A stretch of 16,652 nt of DNA, taken from JASLCR01 sp964407405. Its GTDB lineage: Bacteria; Patescibacteriota; Saccharimonadia; Saccharimonadales; Saccharimonadaceae. Positions within the stretch are counted from its first letter, which is position 1. The number at the start of each line of letters is the position of its first letter. A program made the position numbers and the translations under genes. Where the stretch lies: assembly GCA_964407405.1 (NCBI GenBank), contig CAYOVH010000009.1, forward strand, positions 1 through 16,652. The letters run 5' to 3'. The notes under the pieces were generated by a model that saw nothing but the letters and a program-made list of their open reading frames with translations, ran no database searches and was not told the DNA's origin. This document shows positions 6,472 through 15,242 of the stretch, in pieces.

Positions 6472-7869
6472 TCAGTAGTCGTCCTCCCAATCGTCTCCGA
6501 AGACGGTCTTGAGGGAACTCCGGCGCTTGGATACGGGGATGTATTCTTCCTTCTTGCTGGGGGATTTGGAAGTCTTTTTGGTGACCTTCTGGATCACCTC
6601 TTCCTCGTCCTCCTCCTCCTTGGCCTTGGATTCGAGCGCGGCGAGCTTCTCGGACATCTCCTTGAAGAGCGGGCGGGTGACGAGACCTTGAACCAGCATC
6701 ACGGCGAGTTTCTGCTTTTTCTCCCGGTGCGCCTTGATTCGTTGGGCGTTGAACGCCTTGGGGTCGGTGCCGTTGGCCTTGAGCTTGTCGAGATCAGCTT
6801 GGGTAAGCACCCGCGGCCCGGCGAGGAGCTCAAGAACGTCCCGTTTGGCCTGTTTCAAACGCTTGGCATACTCCGGATTCTCCTTCGCCAGCCGGGCAAC
6901 CGCAGACTCAATGGCGTGGGGGTCAGCCTCCACCGCGTCATCCGGCAGGTCGCCCACCGCTTCAATCGCCGGTGAGAACTCGGCAACCGTCCGCTGGTAC
7001 TCCTTCTCGCCGAGGGCAAGCTGCCCGCTCTTGGCCTGCTCGGTGAGACGTTCGAAAGTCTCGTTGAGCTTGGTGAATTTGGTGGAGTTCCGCTGCACTA
7101 CCCGCAGCACGTCGAGCGCGAGAGCATCGGCTTCTTTCTTCTCATCTTCAAGAAGGTCGGCGTAGGGGTCGGCGAAGCGCCCCGACCTTTCCACAATCCG
7201 CTCTTTGAGATTCTGGAGGGCACCGCGGCGCTCTTCCCCCTCCAGCGTTCCGAGTTTCTGATAGTCGGCGAGAAACTTGCCGAAACCGGCGGAGAGGTTC
7301 TCGCCATTCGGAATGAGTTCGAACGCCTGCTCGTAGTCGGAACGGATTTCGTTCTCCAGAGTCTTGAAGTCCGGGTGATCCTGCGGCTTGAAGCCGGTCT
7401 GCTGGAGTTCGGTCAGCCGGGCCTCCCGCTCTTCGAGTTCCTGCCGGACGCGATCCAGCTCCAACTCCCGTTCCTTGAGCCGGGTGTCCAGTTCCTTGAC
7501 CTTGCGCCCGTTCTCCTTGGCCAGCTTCCGGGCCATGGTCTCATTCGGAATTTCCGCCTCCTCCTCTTTCTTGGGGGGAGTGACCGGTTCGTCGAAGTCG
7601 ATCTCCTTGTCGGGATCTTCCTCTTCGTCCTCTTGAGACTCTTCCGTCTCTTCGGGTTCCTCCTCGGTCTCTTCCGATTCCGGCTCTTCCTCGGTTTCTT
7701 CGGTCTCGGCGTCCTCGGTCGCTTCGGGTTCCTCGACCCGTTCGCCGGGGTCATCCCCGAACAGGGCACCCATGCGGTCGTCGAAACCGTCTTCGAATTC
7801 GTCGATCATCTCGGAGGACACGTCGAGCGCGTCCGCCGCCGGTGGGGCGTCTTTGGTCTTAGGGGGCAT
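6472..7869 (-). CDS. Capsid scaffolding protein
   Basis: The protein is 465 aa and has the build of a phage scaffold. It has a very acidic segment at about 44-95, a charged coiled coil at about 110-157, a long helical middle, and a Lys/Ser-rich stretch near 430-455 (KKTSKSPSKKEEYIP), which may be the coat-binding end. I see no cysteine and no membrane segment. Scaffolds of this type assemble inside the procapsid, bind the coat protein through a basic helical end, and leave or are degraded before DNA fills the head. Position between portal and capsid supports the call. The start ATG overlaps the end of the upstream 93-aa gene by 11 bases. No protease motif is evident, so it does not look like a protease-scaffold fusion. 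Confidence 0.85.
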   Translation of the reverse strand: MPPKTKDAPPAADALDVSSEMIDEFEDGFDDRMGALFGDDPGERVEEPEATEDAETEETEEEPESEETEEEPEETEESQEDEEEDPDKEIDFDEPVTPPKKEEEAEIPNETMARKLAKENGRKVKELDTRLKERELELDRVRQELEEREARLTELQQTGFKPQDHPDFKTLENEIRSDYEQAFELIPNGENLSAGFGKFLADYQKLGTLEGEERRGALQNLKERIVERSGRFADPYADLLEDEKKEADALALDVLRVVQRNSTKFTKLNETFERLTEQAKSGQLALGEKEYQRTVAEFSPAIEAVGDLPDDAVEADPHAIESAVARLAKENPEYAKRLKQAKRDVLELLAGPRVLTQADLDKLKANGTDPKAFNAQRIKAHREKKQKLAVMLVQGLVTRPLFKEMSEKLAALESKAKEEEDEEEVIQKVTKKTSKSPSKKEEYIPVSKRRSSLKTVFGDDWEDDY

Positions 7870-8140
7870 TTTCTTTCTTGGTGGATTCGTTGAGATCGTT
7901 GCGTGCCCGGAACAGGGCGAGAACGTCCTGGACGTGGCGAAGAGCGAGCACAGTGGGGCCGATCAGGTCCCGGTTCTCCGGCGTGGCGATGTCTAGCTGG
8001 ATCTGTCGGAGCACGTCATCGAAGTCATCCGCGGAGGCTGCGATACGACGGACCTTCGCCGGGTCTTCAAGCATCCCGATGAGATGCAGAGACGGCTTGA
8101 TTGACGCGGCGGACGGTTGGAGGGACTGGGCTTTGCTCAT
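7859..8140 (-). CDS. Small helical protein between portal and scaffold, unknown
   Basis: I do not recognise this 93-aa protein. It is soluble, has no cysteine, and looks mainly helical, with a central DPAKVRRIAASADDFDDVLRQ segment and a second helix around residues 64-80. Its ATG overlaps the portal stop by four bases (ATGA) and its end overlaps the scaffold start by 11 bases, so all three are very likely translated together. It may be an accessory head-assembly protein. The tight overlaps on both sides make it a real gene even though nothing identifies its job. Confidence 0.75.
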   Translation of the reverse strand: MSKAQSLQPSAASIKPSLHLIGMLEDPAKVRRIAASADDFDDVLRQIQLDIATPENRDLIGPTVLALRHVQDVLALFRARNDLNESTKKENAP

Positions 8141-10419
8141 TCCGTTTGATTCTGTGCCTCAGCTTGGAGCGCCAAGCGGTCGCGTTCAAGCTGCAATCTG
8201 CGGTCGGCGTCAATCTCCTTGGCGTATTGACTGCGGCGGGAAATCTCAGAACGGGCCTGCCGCTGGCCGTCGATGCCTTGCATGTCCTGCAACTGAGCGC
8301 CGAATTTCTGAGCGTCCAACTGGAGCCGGGCCGCTTTGATCTCCAGTTCCGCCTGATCCTTCGGACTGAGACCGTTGGCCTGGGACTCCTGCTCTTGCAC
8401 GTCTTGGGCGAGCCGCTGGCCTTCCTGGACGATGTTCTGGTAGTCCCGCAGAAACGCCTTGGCCTCCGGGTTGGTTGCCGGATTGCCGAGCAGGACTTGG
8501 AGATGCTCTCCAACGTGCTCGGACATGGCGGCGAACTCGATGACCGTCCTGCGCGTCCACGGGGCGAACTGCGCTTCAGCGAGCATGGTCTGCATGTCGA
8601 GCAGATGGATCGGAATGTGGTCCTGATGAATGTCGTCAAGCCCCACGGAAATGGATTGCCCCAGCAAGGCGCGGCGGCGGATGGTGTCGTTCTCGTTCTC
8701 CGCGGTAATCTTCTGCGCATTGATGACCGCCTTGGGAACCTGCACCAGTCGTTCGGTGAGATCCGGGTCTTGGGTCTGGAGCAGAGTAGCGAGCTGGAGG
8801 ACCTGCGGCCGCGCTCCCGGCGGGTAGCTCATGATGTTGGACATGAGCCAATTGGAAGTATCCAACTGGTTGACCCGGTCGCCGTTGCCGATGGTCCGGC
8901 GGGCTCTGACCCGGAGATGGAGGAATCGGCCATGCTCCCGCTTGGCCAGCTCCTTGAGAGGGATTTCGTAGCGTTCAAGGTAGGCCCGAACCCACTTGGT
9001 CTCCATGTAGCCTTCCGTTCCCGGCTTCACCGGTCCGGCGAGCAGCCGCCACACCACCGTTTCGAGGATCGAATCCAAGTGATTGTAGCCCTCGGAAACC
9101 CGGTTGGTCTGGAGCATCGCGGAATTCTGCTGCCGCTCTAATGCCTGCTGCCGGAGTTCCCCGCCCCGGCCCTGATTGGCAAACGCATCAGACGCCAGGC
9201 CGGCGGCGTTCTGACTGAGCAGGTTCATTGGAGTCTGGAGGGGCGCAGTGCCGGTCTTGAACACCATCTCCTCCACGCCATCGGGGGCATAGAGGTCCGT
9301 CATGATGTTCCAACGGGCCACAGCGTCCACGTCGGCGCTCTCCCGGACGACCATCTTCGGGCGTGCCCGGATCTTGTCCCCTTCGAGAATCAGGTTGAGA
9401 AGCTCCTCCATGTCCACGGCGGATGGGTAGATCATCTCCGCAATCCCGCGGGTCGTGTCCACGTTCTTCACGCCGCCGATCTCCGAGTCCACGAAGATCA
9501 TGTGGAGCCAATCGGATGGCGATTCGTAGGCTTTCTCGATGAAGGCGATGACCTGCGCCGAACAGGCGGAAGAGGACTCCATGAGGAGTCCGCCGACCCC
9601 GTCGGTGAAGAGGGTGGCGCTGACATACTGGCTGCCGTCCTGATTGTACTTCACCTCGTAAAACCACCACGCGGAGATCGTCGCGTAGCGTTCGCCGGTG
9701 CCGCGTTCCAGAACCCCCGTGGAAATGTCCTCGGACTGCGTGCTGATGCCTTCCTTGACGCCGAACCGGACCTGCTCCTTGAGAGCTTCGAGGAGCTTCT
9801 CGACATTCTTCTTTTTGATCCTGCGGCCTTCCCGCTCGCCGACACTGGCGAGCATCTTCTTGAGATCGTCGTAGGAAAGTTCGACCGGATCGAACGCGTA
9901 GGTCACGCCGTCGGCATCCAAGCCGGTGTCCTTCGGGAAGAACATGTCGGGCCGCAGGGAGGGCAACCAGCCGTACTTCTTGGGCATGAGCGTGGGGCAG
10001 CCGCCGGCAATGGTGATCTCGCCTGCCACCTTGCGCCAGAAGTTCGCGAACTTCCCCTTGAAGTGAACCGCACCGCGGTTGATCGCCTCGGAAATCCGCT
10101 GGCTCCACACGAGATCCCGCTCCGGGTTGTCGGTATCGACGATCACTTCGACCAAAGCATTGGTTACCGTCACCATGGAGGTGAACACAGTCTCCACCTG
10201 AAGCATGGCCCGGTGGGTGAGACCGTGGTTGGTGATCTCAGTGCGCCCAAGCTCCTCGGCCTCCTGATCGGAGAGCGTGTTGAGCATGTTGGTGAACTGC
10301 CGGACGATCTTCTGCCGTTCGCGCCGGGTTTTGACCGACCCCCACGCTTCGTCCTTGGCCCGGACGAGATCGTCGGCATCCTCGAAAAATTCGGATTGGA
10401 AATCAGAAGTCTTTTTCAC
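8137..10419 (-). CDS. Portal protein
   Basis: The protein is 760 aa, in the range of large podovirus-type portals. In tailed phages the portal forms a dodecameric ring at one capsid vertex, nucleates procapsid assembly, and is the channel through which terminase drives DNA. The N-terminal 200 residues contain the helical start and an EITIAGGCPTLMPKKYGWLP segment that fits the wing region of large portals. The middle is mixed and the last 100 or so residues are a Gln/Ala-rich helical tail (ELEIKAARLQLDAQKF and onward), resembling the barrel helix of P22-like portals. The start is GTG and overlaps the upstream stop in GTGA; no Shine-Dalgarno is seen. The call rests on size, composition and order after the large terminase; the family is not certain. 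Confidence 0.85.
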   Translation of the reverse strand: MKKTSDFQSEFFEDADDLVRAKDEAWGSVKTRRERQKIVRQFTNMLNTLSDQEAEELGRTEITNHGLTHRAMLQVETVFTSMVTVTNALVEVIVDTDNPERDLVWSQRISEAINRGAVHFKGKFANFWRKVAGEITIAGGCPTLMPKKYGWLPSLRPDMFFPKDTGLDADGVTYAFDPVELSYDDLKKMLASVGEREGRRIKKKNVEKLLEALKEQVRFGVKEGISTQSEDISTGVLERGTGERYATISAWWFYEVKYNQDGSQYVSATLFTDGVGGLLMESSSACSAQVIAFIEKAYESPSDWLHMIFVDSEIGGVKNVDTTRGIAEMIYPSAVDMEELLNLILEGDKIRARPKMVVRESADVDAVARWNIMTDLYAPDGVEEMVFKTGTAPLQTPMNLLSQNAAGLASDAFANQGRGGELRQQALERQQNSAMLQTNRVSEGYNHLDSILETVVWRLLAGPVKPGTEGYMETKWVRAYLERYEIPLKELAKREHGRFLHLRVRARRTIGNGDRVNQLDTSNWLMSNIMSYPPGARPQVLQLATLLQTQDPDLTERLVQVPKAVINAQKITAENENDTIRRRALLGQSISVGLDDIHQDHIPIHLLDMQTMLAEAQFAPWTRRTVIEFAAMSEHVGEHLQVLLGNPATNPEAKAFLRDYQNIVQEGQRLAQDVQEQESQANGLSPKDQAELEIKAARLQLDAQKFGAQLQDMQGIDGQRQARSEISRRSQYAKEIDADRRLQLERDRLALQAEAQNQTE

Positions 10420-11159
10420 GTCCAGAAATTGATTTTAGCTGCCTTCTCGTAGGAAAGAATGGCGGCACCCTTACGGGAATTGACGTTGTTCATGACCGCC
10501 ACCAGCCATTCCCGGGCTTCCTCCTGCCGGTAGCGCGGCTGTTGCCGGAGCTGGCCGACCGCCTTGCCAAAGTGGATGAAACAGTCGGCGCAGCCGGTCG
10601 TCGGATTCACGTCCGGGTTCACCCACGAAAGCAGTTCTTCGGCAAGCCCGAGGAACTTCCCGAAATTGTAGGTGTCCAGCGCGAGATACATTTGGAGCAT
10701 CCCCCACCCCTTGCGCCCCCATTCCGCAGGCGGGACGGACCGGCGACCGGTGGGGGCGGTCTCCGGCTCACCGCCCGGTTGGGCAAGCGCCAACAGGTCC
10801 TCAATGGTGACTTTCTGAAACTTGGGAACCGCCCGACCGACCCATTGGATGTTCAGGTTGAACCAGAGATCGCGGTCCGAAACCCGGATGCCGTTGAGCG
10901 AGAAAAGGGACTTGGTATCGCGGAAGACCCGCCGTGCGCTGCTGCCGGAAACGTCATGATCCTGTCCTTTGATCCTGAACCGGACACCCCACCCGCCCCG
11001 CGGCTGCCGAGGTGCGGGGATGAACGCTTGATTGAAACGGTAGGAAATCCCGTCCCGCCCCATCACTTCGTCGGCATGCGGCGTGTAGAGAAGTGGAGTC
11101 GGTGCCGTCGGTTCAACGGCAGCTTTCTTTTCGCCTTTGGGACAATTCGGACAGGACAT
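10416..11159 (-). CDS. Unknown 247-aa protein with two CxxC pairs, between terminase and portal
   Basis: I do not recognise the family. The protein starts MSCPNC, and a second pair lies at C190 and C193 (GCADCFIHFGKAVG), so together they could form a four-cysteine zinc site. Residues 35-110 look like a compact beta-rich domain, and 150-225 are mostly helical. There is no signal peptide or membrane segment. It starts 4 bases after the large terminase stop and its TGA overlaps the portal GTG, so it sits within the packaging operon. Roles could include a packaging accessory, a virion component or a DNA-binding protein. Its N-terminus resembles those of the capsid protein and of the 280-aa protein in its first three residues. 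Confidence 0.75.
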   Translation of the reverse strand: MSCPNCPKGEKKAAVEPTAPTPLLYTPHADEVMGRDGISYRFNQAFIPAPRQPRGGWGVRFRIKGQDHDVSGSSARRVFRDTKSLFSLNGIRVSDRDLWFNLNIQWVGRAVPKFQKVTIEDLLALAQPGGEPETAPTGRRSVPPAEWGRKGWGMLQMYLALDTYNFGKFLGLAEELLSWVNPDVNPTTGCADCFIHFGKAVGQLRQQPRYRQEEAREWLVAVMNNVNSRKGAAILSYEKAAKINFWT

Positions 11160-11163
11160 CGAC

Positions 11164-13173
11164 TCAGAGCTTCTTGACTACCTTCGATTTGCCGATGTTG
11201 CGAGCGTTTATTTCCCGCCATACCGACTGCGAATTGTTCCGTCCGAGGCGGGATTGCCGGAACCCGCGCTTGTGCGCCATGCCCGCAATCCCCATGAGAA
11301 CGTCCCGGTGATCGGGCGACACCTGCGCCCACCGGGCTTTGTATTCTTTCTTGCCCTCGGCCACGAATTTCTTGGCCACCACCTCGTAGCGGGTGCGGCT
11401 TAGCTGGGTGATGGCCGTTTCGAGGTAGTCGGCGCACCGGACCTGCTTGGAGAGGAAGTAGTCCGCGGCGAGGAAGGCCAGTTCGGTCACGCGGTTCTTG
11501 CAGCACTCGGTGGAGTCCTGCTTGACGTTCTGGAGGTAGGCACCTTCCGGCCCCTGGTTGTAGTCGAACGCGACGGCCTGGTGGCCGATGATCTGGGTAA
11601 CCGCCGAGACGATGTCCGGGCGCATCGAGAAGTCATATCCGAAGTTCGCCGGGCGCACGCCGTATTGCTGGTTGAGTTCCCAGCATTGGATGGCGATCTG
11701 TACCTCAAAGGAAATCTCCGCCCCCGGCGGGAAGGGGCTCACGTCCACGCCAGCGTCACGCATCCGTTTGAACCATCGCTCATCGAACCGCGCCCCGCTC
11801 TCCAGCTTGAGGGCCTGGAAGTGATTCTTGAAGACCAACAGCTCGTCTTCGGTCTCCTTGCCCTCGGCGTCCGTCACCTTGGCGGGGCCGAAGTGCGCCA
11901 CGCCCCACATGGCCTTGTCCCGTCCGCCGAAGGCCGGGTCGCAGAACGACACGGTCTCACGGATCTGGAGCATGGAATAGAAGTCGTCCTTGTGCCGCGA
12001 CGCGCTGATCTTCTGGCGCGAGAGCACCGTGTTCTGCATGTCGCCAACGGTGGGGAAGGACCGCACCTGCTCGTAATACTTCGGTGAGGTTTCGCCATAG
12101 TCCTGCCGCATCTGGTGCAGGTTGGAGAGCTTGAAAAGCTTCGGGTAGATCGTCCGTTGAGCGAGGATGTTCGGGCTTTGGTGTCCGTCGAATCGCAGCG
12201 TGATCGAGGAGGCATGGCTGTGCCAGTAGAAGTCCGAGTCGATCTCAAGCTGCTCGAAGGAGTCAGGCCCGCCATAGACGGCAACCGGATTGGTCAGCCG
12301 TCCACCGAGATCCTCGGGGTCCTTGAAGTTCTGCGACGTGATGCAGAAGAAGGCATCCTGCTGCGCCACGTTGGAAAGAGTGCCTAGGAAAGCGTGGTTC
12401 TCAATCTCGTTGACCTCGTCGATGATGACGAGGATCAGGCCCCGGTTGGGGTCTTTGCCGCGGGACTTCGCCCCCTTGAGCTTGCCGGTATGCTTCACGT
12501 TGCGAAGCATGATGGAAGCCGCCTTGGGGATATTCGGCAGGAAGTCGATCCGCCGCTCGGCGTACTTCCTCCCGTGGGGGAAGAGGGCATTGGCGTCCTC
12601 AAGGCCGACGGCTCCCCGAAGGGGGAAATTCTCGTGAAGCTGCTCCCAGAGTTCCTCCACGTCGCCCCAGCAGGTCGAGGATGCCGCGTTGTCGAACGGG
12701 TTGGCCACGTAGACCGCGGTGAACTCCGGGTCCACGAACATGACCGCGAAGGCAATACGGACCGAGGAAGCCGACTTGCCGGAGTTCGCGCTGCCAATCA
12801 GATTGAGGATCTTCTTGCGGCCCCCGCCGATGCCGATGCAGAAGAACTGCACCGAGTCCGCCAGTGAGGGGATGATGTCGGTATCCGGGAAGAGCAGCTT
12901 GATCAGCGCGAGGAAGTGCTTGTAGTAGGGTTTGCCGTAGCGGCTGGTCCCGCCCCAGTTCGGACGCTTGGCCTCGAACAAAATCTTCCTTTCAATCTGG
13001 AGGGGCGAGAGGCCCTCGAACTCCCATTCTTCCTCGTCGAGGAGGTCCTTCGGACGATCCCAGTAATCGACAAGGCCGATGAGGCGGGCGGACACCTCAT
13101 CGGCTGTGAGCGTAGTGTCGCTCCAGTCAATCGTCTCGTGGTGGAGACGAAGATCCTTGTAGGGGTCAGTCAC
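11164..13173 (-). CDS. terL: Terminase large subunit
   Basis: This 669-aa protein is the ATPase-nuclease motor that packages DNA through the portal. In the ATPase half, the Walker A motif is GSANSGKS at 127-134, the Walker B motif is ILVIIDE with acidic residues D252 and E253, and the coupling motif is CITSQN near 277-282. In the nuclease half, the RNase H-like acidic residues are D412 (SFCDPAFGG), D514 (FGYDFS) and D624 (SPDHRDVL). All key motifs are present and in the right order, so it should be active. The start is GTG, overlapping the stop of the upstream gene in GTGA. An upstream ATP-binding region of about 110 residues is longer than in minimal terminases. The packaging type, cos or headful, cannot be told from this sequence. 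Confidence 0.97.
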   Translation of the reverse strand: MTDPYKDLRLHHETIDWSDTTLTADEVSARLIGLVDYWDRPKDLLDEEEWEFEGLSPLQIERKILFEAKRPNWGGTSRYGKPYYKHFLALIKLLFPDTDIIPSLADSVQFFCIGIGGGRKKILNLIGSANSGKSASSVRIAFAVMFVDPEFTAVYVANPFDNAASSTCWGDVEELWEQLHENFPLRGAVGLEDANALFPHGRKYAERRIDFLPNIPKAASIMLRNVKHTGKLKGAKSRGKDPNRGLILVIIDEVNEIENHAFLGTLSNVAQQDAFFCITSQNFKDPEDLGGRLTNPVAVYGGPDSFEQLEIDSDFYWHSHASSITLRFDGHQSPNILAQRTIYPKLFKLSNLHQMRQDYGETSPKYYEQVRSFPTVGDMQNTVLSRQKISASRHKDDFYSMLQIRETVSFCDPAFGGRDKAMWGVAHFGPAKVTDAEGKETEDELLVFKNHFQALKLESGARFDERWFKRMRDAGVDVSPFPPGAEISFEVQIAIQCWELNQQYGVRPANFGYDFSMRPDIVSAVTQIIGHQAVAFDYNQGPEGAYLQNVKQDSTECCKNRVTELAFLAADYFLSKQVRCADYLETAITQLSRTRYEVVAKKFVAEGKKEYKARWAQVSPDHRDVLMGIAGMAHKRGFRQSRLGRNNSQSVWREINARNIGKSKVVKKL

Positions 13174-13679
13174 GCCTTGGCGAGTTCCGCGAGCCTGAGA
13201 ATCTCAACCGCCGGACGGTCGAAGGTCATGGCACCTGGTTTGGCGGCATGCTCCCGCAGTTCGATCAGGTCGATCTCATGGACCTCGCCATGGAGGATGA
13301 TCTTTACGAGTTCCTTCTCGCGCTTGATGCGGTAGGCAACGGTGGACTCGGACTCCCGGACGAGTTCGAGATCCATGAGCGAGTTGTTCTCCCCGACGAG
13401 CACGATCCGTTTGGCGGATTGTGCGGCGGGTGAAGGAGCGGGTTTGTTGCGGGCGGCTTTTTTCGCCGCCGGTTTTGGCGGAGGAACGGTTTCGGGCTTG
13501 GAGTAGTTCGGGTCGAACTCTTCCGGCCACTGCTCCTTGAGAGCCTCGACGTAGTCGGAGACAACCTGTTCGTCCTTGGTGCCGATCTGAGCGGCGACCG
13601 CGTCGAAGTCGTCCGAGCCTCCGCCGGAGAAGTAGGCGCGAAGGTCGATCAGTTTTTTTTGGTCAATGGTCGTTGGCAT
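13170..13679 (-). CDS. Probable terminase small subunit
   Basis: The call rests on position directly upstream of the large terminase with a GTGA overlap, and on size (169 aa from ATG 13679). The N-terminal 55 residues are helical and could form a DNA-binding domain (DFDAVAAQIGTKDEQVVSDYVEALKEQW). A Pro/Ala/Lys-rich linker at about 65-90 leads to a beta-rich C-terminal half, about 91-169. Small terminases recognise phage DNA and load it into the large subunit. Longer in-frame starts exist, but MPTTIDQKKLID gives the natural N-terminus. Codons 7-9 are CAA AAA AAA, an A8 run. No sequence signature proves the function, and the C-terminal domain is not one I recognise. Confidence 0.6.
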   Translation of the reverse strand: MPTTIDQKKLIDLRAYFSGGGSDDFDAVAAQIGTKDEQVVSDYVEALKEQWPEEFDPNYSKPETVPPPKPAAKKAARNKPAPSPAAQSAKRIVLVGENNSLMDLELVRESESTVAYRIKREKELVKIILHGEVHEIDLIELREHAAKPGAMTFDRPAVEILRLAELAKA

Positions 13680-13814
13680 GGTCGTTATTTGGTGAATTGC
13701 CGGTCCGGGCCGCCCCGCAACTTCAAGAGGTGAAACGGCCAAACCCGCCCTGCTTTCCACAGGGACCACAACTCGGACGATCCGAACCGGCAGGAACAGA
13801 ATGCCTGGTGAGCT

Positions 13815-14618
13815 TCACAGGTCAAGAGCCTTGCGAACCTGGTCCCACGCGGCCGGCGAAAGGTCGTCCTTCCGCCCGGGCGAAACGACCCGGTGGTGAG
13901 TGATATTCTCCTTGGCGATTTTGTGGGCGTTCATCTTAACCCGGACCCACTCCCGGGCGCTGGCCAACTCATCGGCGGTCAGATCCTTCGATGGCCGCAT
14001 CGCTCCGGTGTTCGTGTTCCCGATGAACGAGAGGCCCAACATGAAATGGTTGCAGCTCGCCCGTCCCTTCCACGAAGATTGCCCTGCATGGTGGCAGCGG
14101 TCCGTATCAAGAGCCAGGATGGCCCGCGTGCCGTCGGTATTGATCAGGCAGTGATAGCCCGCTTGGGTCCCCGCTTGGAGGCACCATGAAATCGTCCCCT
14201 CGAAATAACCCGCAGCGTGGTGGAAAACAATCCCCTCGCAGGTGTTGACCCCCGCATTTCGGTTGGGGGAACGACCTCGAACGGCCTCCGGATAACTATC
14301 CGTCGGGGTGACGAGAATCGGATTGCGGGCGGGCAGCGAAGCAAGTCGCTCGACGACGGCGGACCACGTTTGCGGGCCGTCCCTACCGTCTACATCGGTT
14401 TTGGTCGCCTGCTGGATCGCGGCGACCAGACCGGCGCGCCCGTTGAATTTTTGCGGAGATGCTCTTGGCTCGATGCCCCGCATCGCCGGATGCCCGGCGG
14501 GCAGGAAGAGGGTTCCCAGCGCATGCCACGTCTGCATACCGTCAATCCCGTCGGCGGTCAGACCGAGGATGGTCTGAACTTGCACGACGAGATCCCGGCG
14601 CTTGGGGAAAGCAATCAT
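13815..14618 (-). CDS. Endolysin: N-acetylmuramoyl-L-alanine amidase with two N-terminal wall-binding-like repeats
   Basis: This 267-aa protein probably cuts the bond between muramic acid and the first peptide residue of peptidoglycan at lysis. Residues about 9-36 and 63-92 are two similar short repeats with the motif DG-DG-QTW (ADGIDGMQTWHAL and VDGRDGPQTWSAV), as in peptidoglycan-binding domains. The catalytic domain, about 120-265, belongs to the Amidase_2 type: HHAAG at 133-137, CHHAG at 175-179, and THHRVVSPGRKDD at 240-252. H133 or H134, H241 or H242, and D251 are the likely zinc ligands. There is no signal peptide, so a holin elsewhere should release it. It lies 39 bases after the upstream gene and 135 bases before the small terminase gene; I see no terminator in that gap. 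Confidence 0.93.
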   Translation of the reverse strand: MIAFPKRRDLVVQVQTILGLTADGIDGMQTWHALGTLFLPAGHPAMRGIEPRASPQKFNGRAGLVAAIQQATKTDVDGRDGPQTWSAVVERLASLPARNPILVTPTDSYPEAVRGRSPNRNAGVNTCEGIVFHHAAGYFEGTISWCLQAGTQAGYHCLINTDGTRAILALDTDRCHHAGQSSWKGRASCNHFMLGLSFIGNTNTGAMRPSKDLTADELASAREWVRVKMNAHKIAKENITHHRVVSPGRKDDLSPAAWDQVRKALDL

Positions 14619-14657
14619 GATTCAAGGAGTTCCAGTCTCCAGAAGTAGCTGGCATTT

Positions 14658-15218
14658 TCAAGGAATAACCCAAGACCCCTCTCCCCCGCTGAGAGTTCTA
14701 GTTCCATATTCCCACACTTCCTGAGCAGTAGCACCCCCAGCTCCGGCGCTGGTGAGCGTACGAGTCTCTGCACTCCAAACGGCAGCCGCAATAGTCGAGG
14801 TACTGGGGATGTCTCCTGTGGCGGCAGGAAAAGCCGGGAGCGCATTGGTCTTCGCCTCAATCGCGGCGATGCCAGCGTTGTCCGGCGGGGTGTAGCCCGC
14901 GGTGGCCAGCCGGGAGTCAATCGACGCGTCGATGAGATCGACCCAACCGCCGACCAGATACATGGTCGCGAGGTCCTTTTGATCGACATCGCCCGCGGTC
15001 GAGAAAACCGCGTAGTAGCAGCCCGCCGTTCCGGTCTCAGTATCGGCGAGGACGTAGCGATAGAGCCCATCTCCGATTTCCTCCGCAGATTCTTCGGTTT
15101 CAATCTGAGTCGCGCCACGGTAGACGTTGACCGTGACCGTCAGGCCAGTTTTCCCCTCGCCGTCCTCCAGATATTGGACGGCGAATTCGAGTGCGGTGTT
15201 GGTGCGGGCTAGGCTCAT
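14658..15218 (-). CDS. Virion or tail-associated protein, beta-rich N-terminal domain
   Basis: The 186-aa protein has an N-terminal beta-rich domain (GLTVTVNVYRG, DGLYRYVLADTETGTAGCYYAVF) like the start of many phage tail or baseplate-associated proteins. A central IDASIDSRLATAGY segment leads to a C-terminal part with the recurring pattern AAVWSAETRTLT and EVWEYGTRTLS, seen in phage virion proteins. I infer a fibre accessory or baseplate-like component. It starts at ATG 15218, 24 bases after the previous stop, and is followed by the endolysin. No catalytic motif is visible and I cannot name the family. Confidence 0.7.
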   Translation of the reverse strand: MSLARTNTALEFAVQYLEDGEGKTGLTVTVNVYRGATQIETEESAEEIGDGLYRYVLADTETGTAGCYYAVFSTAGDVDQKDLATMYLVGGWVDLIDASIDSRLATAGYTPPDNAGIAAIEAKTNALPAFPAATGDIPSTSTIAAAVWSAETRTLTSAGAGGATAQEVWEYGTRTLSGGEGSWVIP

Positions 15219-15242
15219 GCGGTTAGGGGCTGGGGTGGGAAA

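Noticed and set aside
9502..10452. Plus-strand open frame opposite the portal gene
   Set aside because: Same antisense effect; the portal reading has coupled neighbours on both sides.
13653..13660. A8 run and in-frame A_AAA_AAA heptamer near the start of the small terminase candidate, with the -1 frame open for over 100 codons
   Set aside because: The shifted product is Arg-rich as expected for a GC-rich shadow frame, and I saw no strong downstream structure. Programmed frameshifting is not supported.
13680..13814. Possible promoter or terminator in the gap between endolysin and small terminase genes
   Set aside because: I found only short imperfect inverted repeats with no T-tract and no credible pair of promoter boxes.
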